Source: Subtercola sp. (lineage in GTDB: Bacteria; Actinomycetota; Actinomycetes; Actinomycetales; Microbacteriaceae). Taken from it: a stretch of DNA of 45,199 nucleotides. The stretch covers positions 1-45,199 of the forward strand of contig JAODBC010000011.1 in NCBI GenBank assembly GCA_025463765.1, in the 5' to 3' direction. The notes beneath the pieces were generated by a model. That model was not told where the DNA came from. It did not search any database and saw nothing but the letters and a program-made list of their open reading frames with translations. Position numbers and translations under genes: made by a program. Of the stretch, positions 24,196 through 32,727 are shown piece by piece. Within the stretch, counting starts at the first letter, position 1. Every line of letters begins with the position of its first letter.

Positions 24196-24280
24196 GTCTA
24201 GTGCAGCAACCGTCGGCCGTTCAGCATTCCCGCCGCAGACGATTGCCGCCGACGCCGGCTCCCTCAGAAGTTTGGTGCGT

Positions 24281-25153
24281 CTACAGCGGGCGGATGCCGA
24301 AGGCCTGAGCCAGGCGGTCGATCTTCTGTGCACGGCCGAGGCGCGGCAGGTCGCTGCCGTCGCGAATGACCCGGCCGCGGCTCTCGAAATCGTCGAGAAA
24401 GTCGCGTGCCCAGGTCGCATCGGAGCGCGTCGGGCTGATGACCTCGTTGATCACGGGAAGTTGCTCCACGTCGAGGCAGAGTTTTCCGGTGAGGCCGAGG
24501 GTCACGGCGAGCGCCGACTGCTCGCGTAGAACGGGGTGGCTGCTGCCGACGGTGGGCCCGTCGATCGGCCCGGGCAGGCCGCCGATGCGGCTGGCGACGA
24601 CGAGTCGCGAGCGCGGGTAGGCCATGGCCAGGTCGTCGGCACCGGTGCCGGTGTCGCGGCGGTAGTCGCCGCTGCCGAAGGCGAGGCGGAACGCACCGCG
24701 CGCCTCGGCGATGGCCCGCGCCTCTTCGATTCCGAGGGCCGACTCGATGAGGGCGATGACGGGGGTCGAGCCGCCGAGCCGGTCGAACGTCTCGGTGACG
24801 TGGGCGCCGTATTCGGTCTTGGCGAGCATGACGCCGCGCAGACCGGGTAGGCCCTTCAGAGCATCCACATCACCCGACCAGAACGCGGTTGAGTGGTCGT
24901 TGATGCGCACCCAGGCCTCGCCGCCGTTGTGCAGCCAGGCCACCACGTCTTCGCGGGCCTTCGGCTTCAGCTTCGGGTCGACCGCGACTTCGATGTCGAG
25001 AATGATCTGGTCTGCGCGCGAGTCGGAGGCGGCGTCGAACGACTCCGGCCTGGTCGCCGCAACCAGCAGCCAGGAGCGGGCGATCTCAGCAGAGACCGGC
25101 TGGCCGCCGATGTCGAACGTGGGCACATCAACGGAGTCGGGCTGGTCGGTCAT
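24281..25153 (-). CDS. HpcH/HpaI aldolase or CitE-like CoA ester lyase
   Basis: A 290-residue (beta/alpha)8 enzyme of the CitE superfamily. RSWLLVAATRPESFDAA at the start matches the S-x-L-x-x-P-G-x-x family opening, ADQIILDIEVAVDPKLK contains the conserved D-L-E-D-like acid pair, AWVRIND is the next strand, PVIALIESALGIEEARAIAE supplies the metal-ligand glutamate, and AFGSGDYRRDTG the second metal-binding acid. Substrates are acyl-CoA esters such as malyl- or citramalyl-CoA; this branch cannot be assigned. The ATG at 25153 starts MTDQPDSVDVP; upstream in-frame codons lack motifs. Confidence 0.85.
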   Translation of the reverse strand: MTDQPDSVDVPTFDIGGQPVSAEIARSWLLVAATRPESFDAASDSRADQIILDIEVAVDPKLKPKAREDVVAWLHNGGEAWVRINDHSTAFWSGDVDALKGLPGLRGVMLAKTEYGAHVTETFDRLGGSTPVIALIESALGIEEARAIAEARGAFRLAFGSGDYRRDTGTGADDLAMAYPRSRLVVASRIGGLPGPIDGPTVGSSHPVLREQSALAVTLGLTGKLCLDVEQLPVINEVISPTRSDATWARDFLDDFESRGRVIRDGSDLPRLGRAQKIDRLAQAFGIRPL

Positions 25154-25318
25154 CGGCGTCTTTCTCACATACGGATTAGTCGTCGGCAATGCTATCGCCT
25201 CCGTAGGGAGCTGTCTGACGAAGGGCTGCGCGCCGGGTAGGCGCCAACGGAGCGGCAGAGCGGCAGAGCGGCCGCGGGCTTCGGTCGGTCTCTGAGTAGG
25301 CTGCCGCCGGGCCCACAG

Positions 25319-26116
25319 CTACGCCGCGGTGAAGAACGACCGCAGCACCGGCGCAACGGCAGCCGCCTCGACGGCGTGGTTCTGACCCGGCAGCACCTCG
25401 ACGGTCGCCGTACTCACAACGCTCGCGATGCGTTCGGCCGCCGCGAGCGCCCACGCAGCGCTGTCTCCGCCTGCGATCGCCAACACCGCAACACCGACCG
25501 AGGCGAGCCAGTCGCTCGATGCAGACCCGGTGACGCAAAGCAGCTGATCGTACGGCAGGGTGTGGGCTATGGCGAGCATCCCGGGCCAGAACGGGGCGTG
25601 TGACACCCATTCGATCTGCTCGGCCGGCATGCCGGTGCCGCGCATGAACTCTTTCGCGGCGCCCTCGAGATCGCCGGCTGCGACCAGGGTCTTCAAGGCT
25701 TCGACGGTCGACAGGGGCACCGGATGATCGAACATCAGTGGAGGCTCATAAACCGCCAGTTTTGTCATCGGCACACCGCTGGCGGCTGCGTCGAGCGCGA
25801 GAACGGCTCCTGAGGAGTGGCCGTAGACGAAGGGCGGTGCACCCGCCGAACCGTCGGCCTGCTGCTCGCCGGCCGACCGGATGACCGCGTACAGGTCTTC
25901 GAGTTCGCGAGCGATCTCGTACGGAGGCGTGTCGCCGCTGCCGCCCCGACCGCGGCGATCGTATTCGTAGACCGTGAAATCGTCAGCGAGTAAGGCGGCG
26001 AGGTCTTTGCTCGACTGGCGGGTGTTGAAGGCTCCGGTGACGATGACCAGAGCCGGGCCGGCGCCGGTGCGCTCGACTTCGAGGGTCGTTCCGTCGGTCG
26101 AGGTCACCTTGTACAT
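25319..26116 (-). CDS. Alpha/beta hydrolase
   Basis: A 265-residue alpha/beta-hydrolase fold enzyme. The strand-turn ALVIVTGAFNTRQSSKDLAA provides an oxyanion region, VYEYDRRGRGGSGDTPPYE is the typical second strand, the nucleophile is the serine of GHSSG (FVYGHSSGAVLALDAA), and the catalytic histidine is in PGQNHAVEAAAV. No signal peptide. The substrate is unknown; lipases, esterases and haloperoxidase-like enzymes share this shape. A TAGTCT -10 box 6 bases upstream suggests a leaderless start. It is divergent from the LolA-like gene, with 150 bases between. Confidence 0.88.
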   Translation of the reverse strand: MYKVTSTDGTTLEVERTGAGPALVIVTGAFNTRQSSKDLAALLADDFTVYEYDRRGRGGSGDTPPYEIARELEDLYAVIRSAGEQQADGSAGAPPFVYGHSSGAVLALDAAASGVPMTKLAVYEPPLMFDHPVPLSTVEALKTLVAAGDLEGAAKEFMRGTGMPAEQIEWVSHAPFWPGMLAIAHTLPYDQLLCVTGSASSDWLASVGVAVLAIAGGDSAAWALAAAERIASVVSTATVEVLPGQNHAVEAAAVAPVLRSFFTAA

Positions 26117-26122
26117 GAGCCA

Positions 26123-26128
26123 AGACTA
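26123..26128 (-). promoter_or_regulatory. -10 box of a leaderless promoter (alpha/beta hydrolase)
   Basis: On the minus strand TAGTCT is followed by 6 bases and ATG 26116, with no Shine-Dalgarno. Confidence 0.45.
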
Positions 26129-26199
26129 CTCAGAGGTCGCGCGAATGGGTGGCTCGCTACGCCGCCACGCCATCCGCGCGATCTCCAAGCAAACTGACG

Positions 26200-26219
26200 G
26201 AAACGGAGAGTACCGTTTC
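26200..26219. repeat. 7-bp dyad in a divergent promoter region
   Basis: GAAACGG (26200-26206) pairs with CCGTTTC (26213-26219) around AGAGTA. The position between two divergent starts suits an operator better than a terminator, though TTT follows it on the plus strand. Confidence 0.4.
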
Positions 26220-26266
26220 TTTAGTACGCGCACCCATGGCGCACACGCAGCGGAGGTAACACAGTC

Positions 26267-27496
26267 GTGACGAACAACAAGTGGAAGCGCTGGATTCCGG
26301 CCGCCGTGATTCCGGTGGTCATCGCAGGCGTGGCCATCGCCGTGCCGCTCTCGGCGAATGCGACCGACAGCCTGCCCACGAAGAGCCCGCAAGACGTGCT
26401 CGCGATGATCGGCGACAGCACGGTGACGGCGTTCTCGGGCACGGTCGAGCAGACCGCGAACCTCGGGCTCCCCGAGCTGCCGGCTGGCATTTCGGCGAGT
26501 TCGCTCGGCGCCTCGGGTACCGGCTCAGGCACCGGCTCCGATTCGAATGCCTCCCCCTCGCCGTCATCGACCGGCTCGTCTGGCACGAGTGGTTCGAGTG
26601 GTTCGTCGGGCTCAGCCGCCGGCCCGAGCGCTGCCGACGTCTCCTCGGCCCTGCAACTGCTCACCGGCACGCACACCGCGCGGGTCTACGTTGACGGCGC
26701 CACACAGCAGCGCGTTCAGGTGATCGACCAGCTCGCCGAGACCGACCTGGTTCGAAACGGCAGCGACGTCTGGCAGTACGACTCCAGCAAGCAGACCGCC
26801 GTGCACACCACCCTGCCCGCGAAGAGCGGTTCAGCCGGTGACAACTCAGGCGACGCCACCGTTCAGACTCCCGAGCAGCTGGCGCAGAAGTTTCTCGACG
26901 ACGTCGACCCGACCACGAACGTCTCCGTCGGCGGCGACGTGACGGTCGCCGGGCGCTCGGCGTACGACCTGATTCTCACGCCACAGGCCACAGACACGCT
27001 GGTCGGCTCCGTGTCGATCGCGGTCGACTCCGCCACCGGGCTGCCGCTGCAGGTCAGCGTGACCGCGCGCGGCGCTGCCGATGCGGCGTTCAGCACCGGC
27101 TTCACGGCGCTCGACCTCAGCACCCCGTCGGCCGACCTGTTCAGCTTCACTCCCCCGGCCGGAACGGTGGTGACCGAGAAGACGATGACAGAGAAGCCGG
27201 CTCCGACAGGTTCGGCGGCCGCGGGTTCGGGCGCAGCATCCGGTGCCCCTGACGGCTCAGCTGCGGCTAAGCCCGTGGTGACCGGTTCGGGCTGGGACGC
27301 GATCGTCGAGTTGCCCGCGGGCACCGACGCCTCTGCCCTGACGAGTTCGCCGTTGCTCGGCGAGCTGACCACCGCAGTCGACGGCGGGCACGTGCTCAGC
27401 ACGACGCTCGTCACGGTGCTCGTGACCGACGACGGCCGGGTGTACGCCGGGTCGGTGTCGGCAGACCAGCTGCAGGCCGCGGCCGCTGCGAAGTGA
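26267..27496 (+). CDS. LolA-like secreted protein
   Basis: A 409-residue exported protein with a Sec signal peptide (KRWIPAAVIPVVIAGVAIAV, cleavage probably after A-N-A) and no lipobox cysteine. The mature part resembles the LolA/RseB half-barrel that binds lipid tails: QDVLAMIGDSTVTAFSGTVE at the start, later ARVYVDGATQQRVQVID and VTVAGRSAYDLILTP, then FSTGFTALDLSTPSADLFSF. A Ser/Gly-rich loop (about 85-125) and an Ala/Gly/Pro-rich stretch (about 315-345) interrupt the fold. Monoderm bacteria have no outer membrane, so a lipid-relay or signalling role at the envelope is inference. GGAGG sits 10 bases before the GTG. It is followed by an ABC ATPase and permease on the same strand, forming a likely three-gene unit. 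Confidence 0.75.
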   Translation: MTNNKWKRWIPAAVIPVVIAGVAIAVPLSANATDSLPTKSPQDVLAMIGDSTVTAFSGTVEQTANLGLPELPAGISASSLGASGTGSGTGSDSNASPSPSSTGSSGTSGSSGSSGSAAGPSAADVSSALQLLTGTHTARVYVDGATQQRVQVIDQLAETDLVRNGSDVWQYDSSKQTAVHTTLPAKSGSAGDNSGDATVQTPEQLAQKFLDDVDPTTNVSVGGDVTVAGRSAYDLILTPQATDTLVGSVSIAVDSATGLPLQVSVTARGAADAAFSTGFTALDLSTPSADLFSFTPPAGTVVTEKTMTEKPAPTGSAAAGSGAASGAPDGSAAAKPVVTGSGWDAIVELPAGTDASALTSSPLLGELTTAVDGGHVLSTTLVTVLVTDDGRVYAGSVSADQLQAAAAAK

Positions 27497-27575
27497 TCGT
27501 GGTCAGGGCGCTCCCCGTGACCTCCTCAGCCATTGTGCCGTCCCGCGCGGTCGCCCCGGCATCGAACGCGGACAG

Positions 27576-28547
27576 GTGACGGCCGGCGCGGGCGCTGAGC
27601 TCGCCATCGAGACGCACGGGCTGACCAAGACGTTCGGCAAGCAGACGGCGGTCAACGGCATCGACCTGGCCGTGCCGCGCGGCTCGGTCTTCGGGTTTCT
27701 GGGGCCGAACGGGTCGGGCAAGACCACGACCATCCGGGTTCTGCTCGGTCTCGCCAGCGCCACCAGCGGCGAGGTCAGTGTGCTCGGGCAACCGCTGCCG
27801 GGCCGGCTCGCGAGCGTGCTGCCTCGGGTCGGTGCCCTCATCGAAGGGCCCGGGTTCTATCCGTTTCTCTCGGGCCAAGCCAACCTGCGCCGGCTCGACT
27901 CCGCAGATCGTTACGTCAGCAGCTCGACCCGGCATGCGCGAGTGGATGCCGCCCTCGAGCGCGTGGGGCTCAGCCACGCGGCGGGCAAGAAGGTCAAGGC
28001 GTATTCGCTCGGCATGAAGCAGCGGCTCGGCATCGCGAACGCCCTGCTGACTCCGCGCGACCTGATCGTGCTCGACGAGCCGACCAACGGCCTCGACCCG
28101 CAGGGCACCCGTGAGGTGCGCAACCTGGTGCGCTCGCTCACCGCCGAGGGCACCACCGTTTTCGTCTCGAGCCACCTGTTGGCCGAAATCGAGCAGATCT
28201 GCACCCACGCCGCGGTGATGCGCGCCGGAAACCTCGTGGCGCAGGGCAGCCTCGACGACCTGCGCAGAGCGGGCCAGGCTCGCGTACGGGTGCTGACCCC
28301 CGACGACCTCGCCGCCGAGCAGGTGCTCCGCAGGCTCGGGCTGGTTCCCGAGCATCCGGATGCCCGGGGTGACGGCCACGCCGATGTGACCGTCTCGGCG
28401 CCCATCACCGACGATCTCGCGCCCGACACGGTCGTCAGCGCACTGGTCGCGGCGGGAGTTCGCGTACGAGGATTCGAGGTCGAACGCGCCACCCTCGAAG
28501 ACCTCTTCGTGGCGCTCACCGGGGAGGGGTTCGACGTTGTCCAGTGA
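27576..28547 (+). CDS. ABC transporter ATP-binding protein
   Basis: A 323-residue ABC ATPase of the drug/lipid-export CcmA type. Walker A is FLGPNGSGKTTTIRVLLGL, the signature is YSLGMKQRLGIANAL (S-L-G-M-K instead of S-G-G-Q), Walker B is LIVLDEPTNGLDPQGTREV and the switch histidine follows in FVSSHLLAEIEQIC. A C-terminal accessory domain of about 90 residues ends T-L-E-D-L-F-V-A-L-T-G-E-G, typical of this subfamily. The start GTG 27576 is 79 bases after the LolA-like stop. Its end overlaps the permease gene by 11 bases. It probably drives export or membrane-lipid handling with the LolA-like protein; the cargo is unknown. Confidence 0.93.
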   Translation: MTAGAGAELAIETHGLTKTFGKQTAVNGIDLAVPRGSVFGFLGPNGSGKTTTIRVLLGLASATSGEVSVLGQPLPGRLASVLPRVGALIEGPGFYPFLSGQANLRRLDSADRYVSSSTRHARVDAALERVGLSHAAGKKVKAYSLGMKQRLGIANALLTPRDLIVLDEPTNGLDPQGTREVRNLVRSLTAEGTTVFVSSHLLAEIEQICTHAAVMRAGNLVAQGSLDDLRRAGQARVRVLTPDDLAAEQVLRRLGLVPEHPDARGDGHADVTVSAPITDDLAPDTVVSALVAAGVRVRGFEVERATLEDLFVALTGEGFDVVQ

Positions 28548-29520
28548 GATCGCGCCAGAGAGCGCTCCCGAGCATCCGAACGCCGGCGACACCGCGGCAG
28601 TGCAACCACTCGCGGCCGGCGCCTCTGCCGAGCATCCACTCTCGGCCGGCGCCTCTACCGAGCATCCGCTCGACGGCGCCTACGTCGCCCTCGCGCGACC
28701 GCGCGCCGGATGGGCGTTCCTGGGGTCGGAGATCGCCGTGCTCTTTCGGCGCCGGCGCACGTGGGTGATGCTGATCGCTCTGGCCGCCATTCCGGTGCTG
28801 ATCGCGGTGGCCGTGCGCATCTCGTCGGCCGGGTCGACCCCGGGTCGCGGGCCCGCGTTTCTCGGCCAGATCACCAACAACGGGCTGTTCGTCGGGCTTG
28901 TTGCGCTCATCATCTGCATTCCGCTGTTTCTGCCGCTGACCATCGGCGTCGTGGCGGGCGACACCATCGCGGGCGAAGCCAGTTCGTCGACCCTGCGGTA
29001 CCTGCTCGTCGCGCCGGTCGGGCGCGCACGGCTGCTGCTCGTGAAGTTCGTTGCGGCCGCGGCGTTCTGTGTGGCGGCGACGCTGGTCATCATCGTGGCC
29101 GGAGCCTTGATCGGCGCGGCGCTGTTCCCCATCGGGTCCGTCACGCTGCTCTCGGGAGACACCGTGAGTCTCGGCGAGGCCGGAGTGCGTGCGCTGCTGA
29201 TCGCCGCGTACGTGACCCTCTCGCTGCTCGGTCTCACCGCCATCGGCATGTTCATCTCGACTCTCACCGACATTCCCGTCGGCGCGATGGCGGCGACCGT
29301 CGTGGTGTCGATCATTTCGCAGGTGCTCGACTCGCTACCTCAGCTCGACTGGCTGCATCCGTGGCTCTTCACGCACTACTGGCTCGACTTCGCCGACCTG
29401 CTGCGTCAGCCCATCGACTGGTCGTCGTTCGGCTCGAACGCCCTTCTGCAGCTGGCTTACGTGGCCGTCTTCGGCGCCCTCGCCTTCGGCCGCTTCAGCA
29501 CCAAAGACATCCTCTCGTAG
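28537..29520 (+). CDS. ABC transporter permease (ABC-2 type)
   Basis: A 327-residue membrane permease with about six helices after a 55-residue soluble start: RRTWVMLIALAAIPVLIAVA, LVALIICIPLFLPLTIGVVA, then AGEASSSTLRYLLVAPVGRARLL, which is the ABC-2 cytoplasmic motif, and FVAAAAFCVAATLVIIVAGA. The N-terminal region holds an imperfect repeat of A-x-A-G-A-S-x-E-H-P-L. The start is the rare codon TTG at 28537, supported by GGGGAGGGG 7 bases upstream and by an 11-base overlap with the ATPase gene, which signals coupled translation. It forms the exporter with the preceding ATPase. Confidence 0.9.
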   Translation: MSSEIAPESAPEHPNAGDTAAVQPLAAGASAEHPLSAGASTEHPLDGAYVALARPRAGWAFLGSEIAVLFRRRRTWVMLIALAAIPVLIAVAVRISSAGSTPGRGPAFLGQITNNGLFVGLVALIICIPLFLPLTIGVVAGDTIAGEASSSTLRYLLVAPVGRARLLLVKFVAAAAFCVAATLVIIVAGALIGAALFPIGSVTLLSGDTVSLGEAGVRALLIAAYVTLSLLGLTAIGMFISTLTDIPVGAMAATVVVSIISQVLDSLPQLDWLHPWLFTHYWLDFADLLRQPIDWSSFGSNALLQLAYVAVFGALAFGRFSTKDILS

Positions 29521-29544
29521 GCCGCCGCCGCGCGCCCCGCCCGG

Positions 29545-29586
29545 CTCCCGACTCCCGACTCCCGGCTCCCGACTCCCGACTCCCGA
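29545..29586. repeat. 7-bp tandem repeat, 6 copies
   Basis: Six units of CTCCCGA (one is CTCCCGG) run without gaps through the spacer downstream of the ABC permease. Confidence 0.9.
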
Positions 29587-29640
29587 CTAGAGCGTGTTGA
29601 TTTCGAGGGTCACGGGCGACGTAATCATTTGTCGCTCTTA

Positions 29641-29662
29641 CCTCACCACTCGTTAGGTGAGG
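29641..29662. terminator. Small hairpin between convergent genes
   Basis: CCTCACC (29641-29647) pairs with GGTGAGG (29656-29662). It lies just before the stop codon of the minus-strand oxidoreductase gene and after the exporter genes; possible shared transcript end. Confidence 0.35.
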
Positions 29663-29670
29663 CCACTCGA

Positions 29671-30978
29671 TCAGAGGGAGTCGAGCGGCACGCCGGGGTC
29701 GGCGAGGCGAGCCGGGTCGACGGGGTTCGCGCGGCGGATGATGCCCTGCACGGCCTCGTTCACCTCCCACACGTTGACGTTCATGCCGGCGACCACACGG
29801 CCCTCCGCGAGCCAGAAGGCGATGAATTCGCGCGCCGCCACGTCGCCCCGATACACAACGGATGCACCGCGGGCCAACGCCGAATAGCCCGAGTACTCCA
29901 TGCCGAGGTCGAACTGGTCGCTGAAGAAGTACGGAATCTCGCTGTACGAAAGCGACCGCCCGAGCATCGACGCCGCAACCGCGGTGCCCTGATTCAGGGC
30001 GTTCGCCCAGTGCTCGCTGCGCACCCGCTGCTCGATCACCGGGTGGAACGCATTCGCGATGTCGCCGACCGCCCAGATGTTCGGGTCGCTCGTGCGCAGC
30101 GCCGCATTCACCAGCACGCCGTTGTCGACGTCGAGTCCGGCGGCTTCGGCGAGCCGGATGTTCGGGGTCGCCCCGATACCGACGACCACGATGTCGGCGG
30201 GCAGCTCGTCGCCGGTGGTGAGTTTCACAGCCGAGACGGAACCCCGGGCATCCGCACCCTCAGCGGAGCCACCGCCAGCGCTTCGGCCCCGGGCATCCGC
30301 ACCGCCCTGGGGCGCCACGCCCTCGTCGCCCAGCAACTCGGCGACCTCGACCTCTGACCGCACGACGACTCCGTGCTCACGATGCAGGTCGAGAAACACC
30401 TGCCCGAGCTCGTCTCCGAGTGCCGAGGCCAGCGGCACCCGGCCACGGTCGAGCACGGTCACCTCGTTGCCGAGGGTGCGGGCGGTGGCGGCGACCTCCA
30501 GGCCGATCCAGCCCGAGCCGATGACGACCACGCGCTTGCCACCACCGGCCAGAGCGGCGCGCAGCGCCTGCGAGTCGTCGAGCGTGCGCACCGTGAAGAC
30601 GTCGTCGAGGTCGGCGCCCGGCACCTCGAGCCGACGCGCCGACGAGCCCGTCGCGAGCAGCAGCTTGTCGTACATCACCGCCTCCCCCGAGTCGAGAAAC
30701 ACGAATTGCGCCTCGGGGTCGATCGCGTCGACGGTCACTCCGAGGTCGAGGGTCACGCCGTGCTCGGCATACCAGCCCTCGGCTTCGACGAAGACGGAGT
30801 CGAGCTCGTCGGTGCCGGCGAGAAAGCCCTTCGACAGGGGCGGGCGGATGTACGGGCGATGCGACTCGGCTCCGAGCATCCGGATCTCTCCACCGAAGCC
30901 CTGCTCGCGCAACGCTTTCGCAGCGGATGCCCCGGCGAGCCCCGCGCCGACGATGACAAAGTTCTGCTGATCGGTCAC
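29671..30978 (-). CDS. FAD-dependent ferredoxin-reductase-like oxidoreductase
   Basis: A 435-residue FAD/NAD(P)H enzyme of the ferredoxin reductase / AIF-like family. FVIVGAGLAGASAAKALREQ is the FAD G-x-G-x-x-A motif near residue 6, RPYIRPPLSKGFL matches the family's R-P-P-L-S-K, KLLLATGSSARRL is the T-G motif, VVVIGSGWIGLEVAATARTL is the NAD(P)H-binding motif, and NIWAVGDIANAFHP is the second FAD motif. Such proteins pass electrons to ferredoxins of P450 or Rieske oxygenases. GTG 30978 (VTDQQNF) is chosen by homology to the family start; GTG 30981 is equally possible. A frame open far upstream to 31251 is only the translation of a tandem repeat. A Gly/Ala/Arg-rich insertion (GGADARGRSAGGGSAEGADA) lies in the NAD domain near 215-240. 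Confidence 0.9.
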   Translation of the reverse strand: MTDQQNFVIVGAGLAGASAAKALREQGFGGEIRMLGAESHRPYIRPPLSKGFLAGTDELDSVFVEAEGWYAEHGVTLDLGVTVDAIDPEAQFVFLDSGEAVMYDKLLLATGSSARRLEVPGADLDDVFTVRTLDDSQALRAALAGGGKRVVVIGSGWIGLEVAATARTLGNEVTVLDRGRVPLASALGDELGQVFLDLHREHGVVVRSEVEVAELLGDEGVAPQGGADARGRSAGGGSAEGADARGSVSAVKLTTGDELPADIVVVGIGATPNIRLAEAAGLDVDNGVLVNAALRTSDPNIWAVGDIANAFHPVIEQRVRSEHWANALNQGTAVAASMLGRSLSYSEIPYFFSDQFDLGMEYSGYSALARGASVVYRGDVAAREFIAFWLAEGRVVAGMNVNVWEVNEAVQGIIRRANPVDPARLADPGVPLDSL

Positions 30979-31375
30979 CACCCCACTCTGCCACTTTCGC
31001 AGCCGCGCGGCAGCCCCTCTCGCCGCAGCGCGACAGCCCCGTTCGCCACCGCGCGAAAGCTCGCTTCGCCACCGCGCACCAGCTCGCTTTGTCACGGCGC
31101 GGCAGCCCCCTTCGCCACGGCGCAACAGCTCGCTTCGCCACCGCGCGACAGCCCCCTTCGCGCGCCGCATCAGGCACCAGCGCGGGCACCGGGCGAACCT
31201 GCTGATTTGCCGGTAATACGGCTGTCTGAATGGCCGCCGAGCGTGCCGCAACAGCGCTTACCGTAGCGTCAGTCATGGCTGCCCCAGACCTTGGTTACCA
31301 GTTACGCGAAAGCGCGAGTAGCGAAGGCCGCTCGATCTTTCGAACCCGACAGATTCCGCGGAATGAGGCTCGAGA
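30979..31375. other. 397-base spacer between divergent genes, mostly tandem repeat
   Basis: The first 40% is a 23-bp tandem array (30997-31168). From 31169 to 31375 I see no gene and no clear promoter for either side; the long minus-strand open frame here is an effect of the GC-rich repeat. Confidence 0.6.
30997..31168. repeat. 23-bp tandem repeat, 7 copies plus a partial one
   Basis: Seven consecutive 23-base units start at 30997, 31020, 31043, 31066, 31089, 31112 and 31135, with an 11-base partial unit at 31158. The common core is TCGCCACCGCGCGACAGC followed by CC or TCG and CT. The array ends 16 bases from the start codon of the oxidoreductase, so copy-number change would alter its upstream region. 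Confidence 0.92.
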
Positions 31376-32584
31376 ATGAGCAGCCCAAGTATCCCCCTCG
31401 GCATGCAGCCGCGCATCCCCGCTGCGAAAGTCGCTGCGTCGATTCCTGCTCCGTCGATTCCTTCTGTGTCGACTGCTTCTGCGTCGGTTCCAGCAGCGGC
31501 GAAGCCCGTCGTCACGTTCACGCGAACCAAACCGGGCGGCAACCGGGTGAATCCCACCACCGAGTATTCGGCGCTCTTGCGCACGGTTCGCGACGCCGGG
31601 CTGCTGCGCCGGGCGCGCACGTACTACTACGTGATGTTCGCCTCGCTCGTGGTCGCTCTCGCCGGCGTAGGCGCCGGGTTCGTTCTGCTCGGCGACTCGT
31701 GGTTCCAGCTGATCCTGGCCGGTGCACTCGGCATCATCTTGACCCAGTTCGCGTTTCTCGCCCACGAGGCCTCGCACCGCCAGGTATTCGAGTCGGGCAA
31801 GGCGAACGACCTGGCCGGGCGGATGCTCGCGAATCTGTTCGTGGGCATCAGCTACTCCTGGTGGATGAACAAGCACAGCCGCCACCACGCCAACCCGAAC
31901 ATCCTCGGCAAAGACCCCGATATCGACCGCGATGTCGTCTCGTTCACTGAAGATCAGGCCGGCGAGACTCGCGGAATCTACGCGTGGTTCACGAAGCGTC
32001 AGGGCAAGTTCTTCTTTCCGATTCTCGTCCTCGAAGGGCTGAATCTGCACGTGCACGGTTTTCGCACCGTGTTCGGCCGCGGCAAGGTCGACAAGCGCAC
32101 CATCGAGATCGTGATGCTGGTCGCCCGCATCGGCGCCTACGTCGCCGTGATCTTCTTGATGCTGCCGCTCGGCATGGCGTTCGCCTTCATCGGGGTTCAG
32201 CTCGCCGTGTTCGGCGTCTACATGGGTTCATCGTTCGCGCCCAACCACATCGGCATGCCGATTCTGCCCCGCGACTCGAAGGTCGACTTTCTGCGCCGCC
32301 AGGTGCTGACCTCGCGTAATGTCAGCGGCGGCTGGTTCATCAACTGGTTCATGGGCGGGCTCAACTTTCAGGTCGAGCACCACCTCTTTCCGAACATGGC
32401 GCGCCCGCATCTGCGTGCGGCTCAGGTCATCGCCCGCGAGTACTGCGACACTCACACGATTCTGTACACCGAGACGACGCTGCCCGAGGCGTATGCCACG
32501 GTCGTGCGGTACATGAACCGTGTCGGGCTGGCCGCCGGGCGCGACGGCTTCCAGTGCCCTGCGGCGTCGGCGTACGGGCGGTAA
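31376..32584 (+). CDS. Membrane fatty-acid desaturase
   Basis: A 402-residue diiron desaturase. The three histidine boxes are H-E-A-S-H (130-134), H-S-R-H-H (167-171) and Q-V-E-H-H (332-336, in NFQVEHHLFPN), the pattern of the linoleoyl-CoA / front-end-type class. Membrane helices flank the boxes (VMFASLVVALAGVGAGFVLL, ILAGALGIILTQFAFLA, IVMLVARIGAYVAVIFLMLP). It introduces a double bond into membrane acyl chains, commonly for cold adaptation. The first 60 residues are Pro/Ser/Ala-rich with an imperfect repeat of S-I-P-A. It is divergent from the ferredoxin reductase-like gene, which is an attractive electron donor for the desaturase reaction (inference). Confidence 0.93.
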   Translation: MSSPSIPLGMQPRIPAAKVAASIPAPSIPSVSTASASVPAAAKPVVTFTRTKPGGNRVNPTTEYSALLRTVRDAGLLRRARTYYYVMFASLVVALAGVGAGFVLLGDSWFQLILAGALGIILTQFAFLAHEASHRQVFESGKANDLAGRMLANLFVGISYSWWMNKHSRHHANPNILGKDPDIDRDVVSFTEDQAGETRGIYAWFTKRQGKFFFPILVLEGLNLHVHGFRTVFGRGKVDKRTIEIVMLVARIGAYVAVIFLMLPLGMAFAFIGVQLAVFGVYMGSSFAPNHIGMPILPRDSKVDFLRRQVLTSRNVSGGWFINWFMGGLNFQVEHHLFPNMARPHLRAAQVIAREYCDTHTILYTETTLPEAYATVVRYMNRVGLAAGRDGFQCPAASAYGR

Positions 32585-32599
32585 GGCTTCGGCGCGCGG

Positions 32600-32627
32600 C
32601 TGACGGCTGACGGCTGACGGCTGACGA
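32600..32627. repeat. 7-bp tandem repeat, 4 copies
   Basis: CTGACGG repeated three times plus CTGACGA, without gaps, just after the desaturase stop codon. Confidence 0.85.
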
Positions 32628-32727
32628 GTCTGTGCGCAGCGTCACCTCGTGCGCTGCGATTTTGGACGCGGCGTCAAGGGGGCTCCGCCGCCTACCCCCG
32701 ACGGCCCCATCGTGACAGCCTTGCAGC

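Noticed and set aside
28680..29600. Long open frames on other strands and phases across the ABC permease and many other genes
   Set aside because: High GC removes stops from shadow frames; none shows motifs, and they overlap well-supported genes completely.
30997..31168. CRISPR array
   Set aside because: Units are directly adjacent without spacers, and no cas genes are nearby.
30979..31251. Upstream extension of the FAD oxidoreductase frame (about 90 residues, Arg/Ala-rich)
   Set aside because: It is the translation of the 23-bp tandem array; the FAD-binding motif needs to be near the N-terminus and a GTG start fits.
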